Of a stretch of DNA of 64,000 nt, positions 6,388-13,679 are shown piece by piece. The DNA is from Sinomonas terrae (GTDB lineage Bacteria; Actinomycetota; Actinomycetes; Actinomycetales; Micrococcaceae): contig NZ_JAKZBV010000001.1 in the NCBI RefSeq assembly GCF_022539255.1, positions 372,001 to 436,000 of the forward strand, given 5' to 3'. The notes under the pieces were generated by a model. The model saw only the letters and a list, made by a program, of their open reading frames with translations. It searched no databases and was not told the DNA's origin. Position numbers and translations under genes: made by a program. Each line of letters begins with the position of its first letter. Position 1 is the first letter of the stretch.

Positions 6388-8820
6388 GTGGAGGGCGTGA
6401 CAGAGACCACCCACACGGCTCCGCTCCCTGCCCACCTCCGCCTCGCGGCGTCCCCGAAAGCCCAACCGGCCGCCGTCGTCCAAGGCCCGAACTACCGTTT
6501 CACGGTCTTGACTTCCCAGCTCATCCGCCTCGAATACAGCGCGGACGGAGAGTCCGAGGACCGACCGTCGCAGGTGGTCCTCCACCGGGACCTCGACGTC
6601 CCCGACTTCCGCGTCTTCGACAAGCCGGAGGCGCTCGAGATCATCACGGAGCACGTCCACCTCGTCTACGACAAGCGCCCGTTCACCCCGCACGGCCTGT
6701 CGATCAAGGTCCTCGGCAACGTCAGCAATTACCACAGTGTGTGGCACTACGGCGAGGTCGGCGAGAAGAACCTGGGCGGCACGGCGCGCACCCTCGACGG
6801 GGTCGACGGCGCGTGCGAGCTCGAGCCGGGCCTCATGTCCCGCTACGGATTCGCGGTCCTCGACGACAGCGAGACCCTCGTCTTCGACGACGCGGGCTGG
6901 CTCGATACCCGTGGCGAAGGGAGAACCGACCTCTACTTCTTCGGCTACGGCCGCGACTACCGCAAGTGCCTCCGCGACTTCTATCGCATCTCGGGTTTCA
7001 CGCCGCTCGTGCCCCGGTTCACGCTCGGCAACTGGTGGAGCCGCTACCACCGGTACACCGAGGACGAGTACCGCGGCGTCATCGAACGGTTCGCGGCCGA
7101 GCGGATCCCGCTCTCGGTCGCCGTGCTCGACATGGACTGGCACCTCACGGACATCGATCCGGTGCACGGTAGCGGCTGGACGGGCTACACGTGGAACCGC
7201 GAGCTCTTCCCTGACCCTGAGGGCTTCGCGCGCTGGCTCCACGATTCGGGGCTCGCGCTCACGCTCAACGTCCATCCTGCCGACGGCATCGCGGCGCACG
7301 AGGAGGTCTACGCCCGCACGGCCGAGGCGCTCGGCCTCGACGCCGAGGCAGGCGACGCCATAGCCTTCGACCCCACAGACCCGGAGTTCCTCCGCGCCTA
7401 CCTCGAGGAGGTCCACCACCCGCTCGAGGAGGCCGGCGTCGACTTCTGGTGGCTCGACTGGCAGTCCGGCCCCTACTCCCGCATCGAGGGCCTCGACCCG
7501 CTCTGGGTCCTCAACCACATCCACTTCCTCGATTCGGCGCGGAACGGCAGGCTCCCACTCACGTTCTCGCGCTACGCCGGCCCCGGCAGCCACCGCTACC
7601 CGATCGGCTTCTCAGGCGACACGATCGTCACGTGGGAGTCGCTCGCGTTCCAGCCGTACTTCACGGCGACGGCGTCGAACATCGGCTACGGCTGGTGGAG
7701 CCACGACATCGGCGGCCATATGTGGGGGTACAAGGACGACGATCTCGCCACCCGTTGGGTCCAGCTCGGAGTCTTCTCGCCGATCAACCGTCTGCACAGC
7801 TCGTCCATGCCGTTCACCGGCAAGGAGCCATGGCGCTTCCGTCCGGATGCGGAGGCCGCGATGGGCGAGTTCCTGCGGCTCCGCCATCGCCTCGTCCCGT
7901 ACCTGCACACCATGAACCACCGCATGGCCTCGGGAGGCCAGCCCATCGTCGAGCCGATGTACTACGAGTATCCGGAGGTCGACGAGGCCTACGAGGTGCC
8001 GAACCAGTACCTGTTCGGCAGCGAGCTCATGGTCGCGCCGATCGTCGCTCCCCGCGAGCGGGCCTCCAACCGCGCGAGCGTTGACGCTTGGCTCCCTCCG
8101 GGGCAGTGGATCGACTTCTTCACGGGTGTGCGCTATCGGGGAGGCCGCAGGGCGCGGCTGTTCCGCACCCTCGACTCCATCCCGGTCCTCGCGAAGGCCG
8201 GCGCGATCGTTCCCCTGGTCCACGGGAAGTCCTTGGGGAATGGCGTGGCGGAGCCCGAGCAGCTTGAGCTTCGTGTCTTCGGGGGCGCCTCGGGGGCGTT
8301 CACGCTCATTGAGGACGACGGCGGCGCCTCGGCGGGGGAGCGCGGCCACCAGGTCCGCACCCCGATCGAGTTCGACTGGGGCGCGGGCGAGCTGCGGGTC
8401 CGTCCATGCGAGGGAGCGGCCGACGGCGTCCCCACCGTTCGCTCGTACGACGTCGCCTTCGTCGGCGTCGAGGAGCCGTCCGCTGTGCGGGTGCTTTCCG
8501 GCGATCGCGAGGTCTCGGCTTCCGTCTCCTACGACGAGGCGGCGGGGACTCTGCAAGTGCGCGTGGACGGCGTCGCCGCGCACGTGGGCTTCACCATCGC
8601 AGTAGATGGCTCGCTGGCCTTGGCACCCAACTCGACGGTCGACGCCGTCGAACGCCTCCTCGAGGACGTGCACGCCAAGTTCACTGTGAAGGGGGATATT
8701 TTCGCAAGGATTGCTTCTGGCGAGTCTCCGGCCGCCGTCGTCGCTGCGCTCGCCGGGATGAACCTCGACGCGGACCTTTTCGGCGCGCTCGTGGAGCTCA
8801 TCCTCGCGGACGCGGGTTAG
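6388..8820 (+). CDS. Glycoside hydrolase family 31 (alpha-glucosidase/alpha-xylosidase type)
   Basis: About 810 residues. It hydrolyses alpha-linked glucosides or xylosides. An N-terminal beta-sandwich leads into a (beta/alpha)8 barrel that contains FTLGNWWSRY, the nucleophile Asp357 in FWWLDWQ and the probable acid/base Asp411 in GFSGDT; the WSHDIGGH motif follows. A DUF5110-like beta domain comes next (about 600-720), and an extra helical tail of about 65 residues ends the protein. No signal peptide is visible, so it acts in the cytoplasm. GTG at 6388 and GTG at 6397 are both possible starts; GGAGGG lies close to the second. Substrate not determinable here. Confidence 0.88.
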   Translation: MEGVTETTHTAPLPAHLRLAASPKAQPAAVVQGPNYRFTVLTSQLIRLEYSADGESEDRPSQVVLHRDLDVPDFRVFDKPEALEIITEHVHLVYDKRPFTPHGLSIKVLGNVSNYHSVWHYGEVGEKNLGGTARTLDGVDGACELEPGLMSRYGFAVLDDSETLVFDDAGWLDTRGEGRTDLYFFGYGRDYRKCLRDFYRISGFTPLVPRFTLGNWWSRYHRYTEDEYRGVIERFAAERIPLSVAVLDMDWHLTDIDPVHGSGWTGYTWNRELFPDPEGFARWLHDSGLALTLNVHPADGIAAHEEVYARTAEALGLDAEAGDAIAFDPTDPEFLRAYLEEVHHPLEEAGVDFWWLDWQSGPYSRIEGLDPLWVLNHIHFLDSARNGRLPLTFSRYAGPGSHRYPIGFSGDTIVTWESLAFQPYFTATASNIGYGWWSHDIGGHMWGYKDDDLATRWVQLGVFSPINRLHSSSMPFTGKEPWRFRPDAEAAMGEFLRLRHRLVPYLHTMNHRMASGGQPIVEPMYYEYPEVDEAYEVPNQYLFGSELMVAPIVAPRERASNRASVDAWLPPGQWIDFFTGVRYRGGRRARLFRTLDSIPVLAKAGAIVPLVHGKSLGNGVAEPEQLELRVFGGASGAFTLIEDDGGASAGERGHQVRTPIEFDWGAGELRVRPCEGAADGVPTVRSYDVAFVGVEEPSAVRVLSGDREVSASVSYDEAAGTLQVRVDGVAAHVGFTIAVDGSLALAPNSTVDAVERLLEDVHAKFTVKGDIFARIASGESPAAVVAALAGMNLDADLFGALVELILADAG

Positions 8821-8825
8821 CCGAC

Positions 8826-9434
8826 GTGGAGGCACCGGCCCCAGCCCGACGGTTCGCTGTCGCGCGGGCGATCACCGAGGCGCTCCAGCCGCCGATCGTC
8901 ACCGCCGTCCTCATGCTCCTCAGCCCAGCCGGCAGCCCCGGTTTCCCTGGCACGCTCTGGTACGGGTTCGTGGCGGCGGCCTTCACGTGCCTCCTGCCGT
9001 TCGGGATACTGCTCGTGCTCGTTCGGGTCGGCAAAGTGACGGACCATCACGTGAGCGACCGCCGGCAGCGCGGCCCAGTGCTTGCCGCCGCGATCCTGTG
9101 CGTCCTGCTCGGCCTCGCCGTGCTCCTTCTGCTCCGGGCGCCCGCGAGCGTGATCGCCATGGTGCTCGCGCTCATCGGAGGCCTAGCGCTGCTTGCCCTC
9201 GTGAGCCTCGTCTGGAAGGTCAGCGGGCACGCCGCCGCGATCACCTCGGCCACCGTCTCGGTCCTGTTCCTGTTCGGCGTGGGCTGGTGGCCCGTGCTGC
9301 TGCTCGTTCCCGCGGTCATCTGGTCCAGGCTCGTGCTCCGCGCCCATACCCCCGCGCAGCTGGCCGCCGGGGCGCTCTTCGGCGGTGCTGTCATCGTCGG
9401 ACTCTGGCGGGGGCTTCTCGCCTGGATGGGCTGA
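8826..9434 (+). CDS. PAP2-superfamily membrane protein (lipid phosphatase-like)
   Basis: 202 residues with about six hydrophobic helices. Two PAP2 catalytic motifs remain: SGH at about residues 133-135 and an SRxxxxxH motif (SRLVLRAH) at about 165-172. The Asp that usually follows the second His (HxxxD) reads as Gln here, so activity may be altered. It would dephosphorylate lipid or isoprenoid phosphates in the membrane. The GTG start lies five bases after the GH31 stop, suggesting co-transcription. A much longer overlapping open frame upstream is a shadow of the GH31 gene. Confidence 0.7.
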   Translation: MEAPAPARRFAVARAITEALQPPIVTAVLMLLSPAGSPGFPGTLWYGFVAAAFTCLLPFGILLVLVRVGKVTDHHVSDRRQRGPVLAAAILCVLLGLAVLLLLRAPASVIAMVLALIGGLALLALVSLVWKVSGHAAAITSATVSVLFLFGVGWWPVLLLVPAVIWSRLVLRAHTPAQLAAGALFGGAVIVGLWRGLLAWMG

Positions 9435-9457
9435 ACGCCCGGAAGGCTTAAGCTCCC

Positions 9458-9703
9458 TCACCAGAGCCGATGGCTCGCATTGCCTGAGGCCCTCCACGCG
9501 GCGTCCCTCAGCCCGTCGGTGGTCTGGGACATCTCGCCCCCTCGCCGCCAAGCCGTCCGCAGGTCGGTGAGCGCGCGTCGGAGCGGCGAAACGCGATGTA
9601 TCGCGCTTTCCTCTGGCACCTCTGACGGCGCCGCGGATGGGGTCCAGACGTGCTTCGGATGGGAAGTTAGAGCTGCCGACCCCTGACGGGCAATGGTTGA
9701 CAT
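9458..9703 (-). CDS. Small protein of unknown function (81 aa), weakly supported
   Basis: Unrecognised. The case for a gene is a good ribosome site (AGAGGGGA, five bases before the ATG at 9701-9703) and an upstream region with palindromic elements. The protein is basic, has no membrane segment, and contains no motif I can name. It lies in a 524-bp gap otherwise without genes, and its body carries the palindrome CGCGAT-GT-ATCGCG (9592-9605), which could argue that it is a regulated leader or a decayed gene instead. Confidence 0.3.
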   Translation of the reverse strand: MSTIARQGSAALTSHPKHVWTPSAAPSEVPEESAIHRVSPLRRALTDLRTAWRRGGEMSQTTDGLRDAAWRASGNASHRLW

Positions 9704-9819
9704 GGTGGTCCCCTCTTGGTTGGTCTTCGCTTCGTGGTTCTTCGGTTGTTGCCGACTACCGAGCTTCCCCCTGCTTCAAGTCTCCTAGCTGAGCAGGACA
9801 GGTTCGGTCCGCTAGATTT

Positions 9820-9859
9820 CGAGATATAACGCGTTGTTCGATTCACGATATATCGCGAG
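9820..9859. promoter_or_regulatory. Candidate operator cluster with CGATATATCG palindrome
   Basis: The perfect palindrome CGATATATCG (9846-9855) is followed by CG and preceded by the related GATATAACGCG (9822-9832). A third related site, CGCGATGTATCGCG, sits at 9592-9605. The repeated use of this motif on both sides of the small minus-strand ORF suggests binding sites of one regulator between it and the WYL-domain regulator gene. The rest of the 9435-9958 gap shows nothing recognisable. Confidence 0.4.
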
Positions 9860-9958
9860 TTCGGGGAAGGCAATGGTCTCATCCTCTTCCTCCTTCTTCC
9901 TTCTCTTTCTCCTCTGTTCCGGACAGTTTCTGTCCTAATTCAGAGGGATGATTGACCC

Positions 9959-10906
9959 ATGGGTGACACGACTCAACGCGTGCTGAGCCTGCTCAACCTG
10001 CTCCAGCAGCGCCCCGTTTGGACCGGAAGCGAGCTCGCCGACAGGCTAGGAGTCACGACCCGCAGCGTCCGCCGCGACGTCGAACGCCTCCGCGCCCTTG
10101 GATACCCGGTCCGAGCCGAGCATGGGACGGGCGGCGGGTACCAGCTCGGGGCGGGCAAGGCCCTCCCGCCCCTCCTCCTCGACGACGAGGAGGCGGTCGC
10201 TGTCGCCGTAAGCCTGCGCCTTGCGGCGGGCGGCACCGTCGCGGGCCTCGGTGAAGCCGCCGTGCGGTCACTCGCGAAGCTCGACCAAGTGCTGCCCGCC
10301 CGGCTGCGGGCCGAGGTCAAGGGCGTCATCGAGGCGACCGTGAGCCTCGACAGCCCGGTTACCGCCGTCGACGCGGATGTCCTCGTCGCCCTCGCCCGGG
10401 CGATCCGTACCCCCGAGCGCGCGACGTTCGACTACACGAAGGCCGATGGCGGCCACGGCGAGCGGCGCGTCGAGCCCTACCGGCTCGTGGCGGCGGCGCG
10501 CCGCTGGTACCTCATGGCGTGGGACCTCGACAGGGATGACTGGCGGACGTTCCGACTCGACCGGATGACGGCGGCCCGCGGTACAGGCTGGCGCTTCAAG
10601 CCGCGGGACGCGCCGGACGCCGTCGAATTCATCCGCTCCTCGATCACGCAGGCCCCCTACCGCTTCGTCGCCAAGGTGAGGATCGAGGCGCCGGCCCACG
10701 AGGTTTCGCAGTTCGTGCCCTCGACCATGGCCGTCGTCGAGCCCGACGGTGACGGCGGTTCTATTCTCACCGCGGGGGCCGACGATCTCGATTACGTCGC
10801 CTACCACGTAGTGCGGCTCGGCTGGCCGGTCACTGTCATCGATCCGCCCGAGCTCAGGGATGCGATGCGGAGCCTGGGCGAGAGGCTGAAAGCGGCGAGC
10901 GGGTGA
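9959..10906 (+). CDS. YafY-type transcriptional regulator (HTH plus WYL domain)
   Basis: 315 residues. The N-terminal winged HTH (residues 5-60, with GSELADRLGVTTRSVRRDVERL) is followed by a WYL domain whose signature is seen in ARRWYLMAWDLDRDDWRTFRLDRM (about 180-203), and by a C-terminal WCX-like extension. WYL proteins sense nucleic-acid-type or small ligands and control nearby or stress genes. It may regulate itself through the palindromes just upstream (9820-9859). It reads toward the acyl-CoA ligase gene but is separated from it by 122 bp. Confidence 0.85.
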   Translation: MGDTTQRVLSLLNLLQQRPVWTGSELADRLGVTTRSVRRDVERLRALGYPVRAEHGTGGGYQLGAGKALPPLLLDDEEAVAVAVSLRLAAGGTVAGLGEAAVRSLAKLDQVLPARLRAEVKGVIEATVSLDSPVTAVDADVLVALARAIRTPERATFDYTKADGGHGERRVEPYRLVAAARRWYLMAWDLDRDDWRTFRLDRMTAARGTGWRFKPRDAPDAVEFIRSSITQAPYRFVAKVRIEAPAHEVSQFVPSTMAVVEPDGDGGSILTAGADDLDYVAYHVVRLGWPVTVIDPPELRDAMRSLGERLKAASG

Positions 10907-11028
10907 CCCTGCGCGAGATCACGCCAGCATTCTTCCGCTTCCTTCCTTGATCATCCCCTCGCCGACGGGTGCAATGGACCTCGACGGCCTGAGCGCGCCG
11001 TCGCCGTTGCCGCGTCGAAGGAGCCTTC

Positions 11029-12624
11029 ATGTTCACGAGCCCGTTGCCAGACGCCGAGATTCCCGAGTCCACGCTCTACGACTACCTCTTCGGGACTCTG
11101 GGCGACGAGGACCTCGACCGCGTGGCCGTCATCGACGGCACGAGCGGGGCCGAGCTGAGCTATCGCGGCCTCGTTCAGCGCATCGACGCTCTCGCGGGAT
11201 GGCTCGCGAGCCAAGGCGTGGGCGCGGGGACCACAGTGGCACTGTTCAGCCCCAATATCCCGGCGTTCGCCGTCGTCTTTCACGGAATTCTCCGCGCGGG
11301 CGCCGTCGTCACCACGGTCAATGCCCTCTACACCGCCGAGGAGACTGCGCGGCAGCTCTCCGACGCCGGTGCCGAGTGGCTCTTCACGGTCTCGCCCTTC
11401 CTCGAACGAGCCTGGGCCGCTGCCGAGGAAGCGGGCATTCCCGCAGAACGCCTCGTAGTGCTCGACGGCGGAGAGGCGGCCGCCGCTGGGGGGCACCCCT
11501 CCCTGGCCGACGCGCTCAAGGCCGGACTTCCGGCGCCGGACATCCGCATCGACCCCCACGCCGTCGCCGTCATCCCCTACTCTTCCGGGACAAGCGGCTC
11601 GCCCAAGGGCGTCATGCTGAGCCAGTACAACCTCGTGGCCAACGTCGCGCAGGCGCACGCCCTCGTGGGAGTCACTCGGGACGACGTCCTGCTCGCAGTG
11701 CTGCCCTTCTTCCACATCTACGGCATGACGGTTCTGCTGAATGTGGCCCTGCGCGAGCGCGCCCAGCTTGTCACGATGCCGAAGTTCGACCTCGCCGAAT
11801 TCCTCCGCCTGGTGCAGGACTTCCGCTGCACTTACCTGTTCATCGCGCCGCCCATCGCCGTCGCCCTGGCGAAGCATCCGATGGTCGATCAGTACGACCT
11901 CTCGTCCGTCCGCGCCGCGCTCTCCGGCGCCGCGCCTCTCGACGGGGAGTTGGGGCACGCCGTCGCCCGTCGCCTCGGCTGCATCATGCTCCAGGGCTAC
12001 GGCATGACCGAGCTGAGCCCGATGTCCCACGCCATACCGCTCGAGACCGCCGACCGGTATCCGCTTGATTCCGTGGGCATCACCGCCCCGAATACGGAAT
12101 GCAAGCTCCTCGACCCCGCCACGGACGAGGAAATCCCGGTGCCTACGGAGGGCGAGAGCGCACGTGGCCAGCTCCTGGTCCGCGGCCCGCAGGTCATGCT
12201 GGGCTACCTCAACCGGCCCGACGCGACCGCGGCGACGATCGATCCAGACGGCTTCCTCCGCACGGGCGACATCGCGACCGTCTCGGCCGATGGCGCCGTC
12301 ACGATCGTCGACCGACTCAAGGAGCTCATCAAGTACAAGGGCTACCAGATCGCCCCTGCCGAGCTCGAGGCACTGCTGCTCACCCATCCGCAGGTCGCCG
12401 ACGCGGCGGTCATCGGAGTACAGGCGGACGACGGCGAAGAGGTGCCGAAGGCGTTCATCGTGCGGCAGGCGGGGGCCGAGCTGGGCGACGAAGACATCAT
12501 GGGGTTCGTCGCCGAACACGCGGCCCCGTTCAAGCGCGTGCGGTTCGTCGAGTTCGTCGACGCCATCCCGAAGTCGTCGTCCGGCAAGATCCTGCGGCGT
12601 GAGCTGCGGGGGACGAAGGCTTAG
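11029..12624 (+). CDS. Acyl-CoA ligase, 4-coumarate-CoA ligase-like (ANL superfamily)
   Basis: 531 residues. It activates a carboxylic acid with ATP and forms the CoA thioester. Motifs: P-loop YSSGTSGSPKGV (about 184-195), GYGMTE (about 323-328), the hinge and YKGYQIAPAELE (about 438-449), and the catalytic Lys in SSSGKILRREL near the end. The ATG at 11029 follows AAGGAG at a good distance. The pattern best fits 4-coumarate/long-chain acid ligases; the substrate is not predictable. It converges on the SDR gene with three bases between stops. Confidence 0.88.
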   Translation: MFTSPLPDAEIPESTLYDYLFGTLGDEDLDRVAVIDGTSGAELSYRGLVQRIDALAGWLASQGVGAGTTVALFSPNIPAFAVVFHGILRAGAVVTTVNALYTAEETARQLSDAGAEWLFTVSPFLERAWAAAEEAGIPAERLVVLDGGEAAAAGGHPSLADALKAGLPAPDIRIDPHAVAVIPYSSGTSGSPKGVMLSQYNLVANVAQAHALVGVTRDDVLLAVLPFFHIYGMTVLLNVALRERAQLVTMPKFDLAEFLRLVQDFRCTYLFIAPPIAVALAKHPMVDQYDLSSVRAALSGAAPLDGELGHAVARRLGCIMLQGYGMTELSPMSHAIPLETADRYPLDSVGITAPNTECKLLDPATDEEIPVPTEGESARGQLLVRGPQVMLGYLNRPDATAATIDPDGFLRTGDIATVSADGAVTIVDRLKELIKYKGYQIAPAELEALLLTHPQVADAAVIGVQADDGEEVPKAFIVRQAGAELGDEDIMGFVAEHAAPFKRVRFVEFVDAIPKSSSGKILRRELRGTKA

Positions 12625-12627
12625 CTC

Positions 12628-13488
12628 TCACTGCTTCGAGCTGGATTCGTCGAAGCCTGTTCCCGCGCTCACCGACTCCCACACCTCGATGTCGGCCGCC
12701 TGCGCCTTGGCGACCGCACGGTAGCCAGCGAGGGCGTCTTGGCCTAGCAGGAGGAAGCGCGGTGTGTTCTCCGCTTCGACTGCGGAGATGATCGCTTCAG
12801 CGGCCTTCGCGGGATCTCCGGGCTGGTTGCCGTGCGCGGTGTCATGCTCCTTGCGGCGCTTGCCGGCCGTCTCGGCGTAGTCGCCGATCGGCTCGGCCGA
12901 CTGGGTGAGCGAGCGGCCGGCGAAGTCGGTCCGGAAGCCCCCGGGCTCGACGATCGTGACCGTGATGCCGAGCGGCTCGAGTTCCTTCTGCGCTGATCCG
13001 GAGAGACCCTCGAGCGCGGCTTTGCTTGCGGAGTAGTAGCCCGATCCGGGCGCGCAGCCGCGCGCACCGATGGACGAGATGTTGACGATTGCGCCGCTGC
13101 GCCGGGCACGCATCCCCGGGAGCACGGCCTTCATCATGGCGACCGGACCGAAGACGTTGGTTGCAAACAGGCGCTGGACATCGTCGTCGTCGCCCTCCTC
13201 GAGCGCCGCACGGTAGCCGTAGCCGGCGTTGTTCACGAGGACGTCTACCGTGCCGAACCGCTCCTCCGCGACGCGCACCGCCTCCGTGACCTGAGAGGGA
13301 TCGGTGACGTCGAGGGCCAGAGCGAGGGCCGTCTCGGGGTAGGCGGTAGTGAAGTCCTTGACCGCATCGACATCGCGGGCGGTGACGACGGCGCGGTGTC
13401 CCTTCGCGAGGACCGCGTCCGCGAGGGACCGGCCGAGGCCCGTAGAGCAGCCGGTAATGAGCCAAGTGGTCGAGTTGTGCGAGGCCAT
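12628..13488 (-). CDS. Short-chain dehydrogenase/reductase
   Basis: 286 residues. Classical SDR: TGCSTGLG cofactor motif (about 11-18), NNAGYG (about 87-92), catalytic Ser in VNISSIGA and YxxSK (YYSASK, about 151-156). It uses NAD(P)H to reduce or oxidise a carbonyl/alcohol. The GRSL and ALEGLSGSAQKEL segments match the oxidoreductase/SDR group often regulated by TetR or MarR proteins. I chose the ATG at 13486-13488, which has AGAAGG seven bases upstream; the longer reading frame would run through the tandem repeats at 13511-13562. Confidence 0.88.
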   Translation of the reverse strand: MASHNSTTWLITGCSTGLGRSLADAVLAKGHRAVVTARDVDAVKDFTTAYPETALALALDVTDPSQVTEAVRVAEERFGTVDVLVNNAGYGYRAALEEGDDDDVQRLFATNVFGPVAMMKAVLPGMRARRSGAIVNISSIGARGCAPGSGYYSASKAALEGLSGSAQKELEPLGITVTIVEPGGFRTDFAGRSLTQSAEPIGDYAETAGKRRKEHDTAHGNQPGDPAKAAEAIISAVEAENTPRFLLLGQDALAGYRAVAKAQAADIEVWESVSAGTGFDESSSKQ

Positions 13489-13510
13489 GCGTTTCCTTCT
13501 TTTGGTTAGG

Positions 13511-13562
13511 GATGTCACTCGGGGACGTGACTGGAGGATGTCACTTGGGGATGTCACGTCAG
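13511..13562. repeat. Four 13-bp direct repeats ahead of the SDR gene
   Basis: Units begin at 13511, 13524, 13537 and 13550 and read GATGTCACTCGGG, GACGTGACTGGAG, GATGTCACTTGGG and GATGTCACGTCAG. The period of 13 bases is exact. The array ends 23 bp before the SDR start codon, inside the region where promoter and leader must lie, so it may be an iteron-type operator controlling the SDR gene. 13 is not a multiple of three, so it is not coding. Confidence 0.75.
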
Positions 13563-13679
13563 GTCGTTTGCCTTCCTCACGCTATTGTCCCCGTGCTCTT
13601 TGAGGGAGGGCCTGACAGTACATGGATCGCCCAGTGCATGGGTCGTCGCGGGGACCCGGGTTGTGTCGATGCGGAGGCT

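Noticed and set aside
6046..7593. 515-aa minus-strand open frame across gcdH and GH31
   Set aside because: It is the antisense of two well-supported genes with full catalytic motifs; its composition (Arg, Val, Glu rich) is a typical GC shadow.
10951..12519. 522-aa minus-strand open frame
   Set aside because: Antisense of the acyl-CoA ligase gene, which has intact motifs and a ribosome site.
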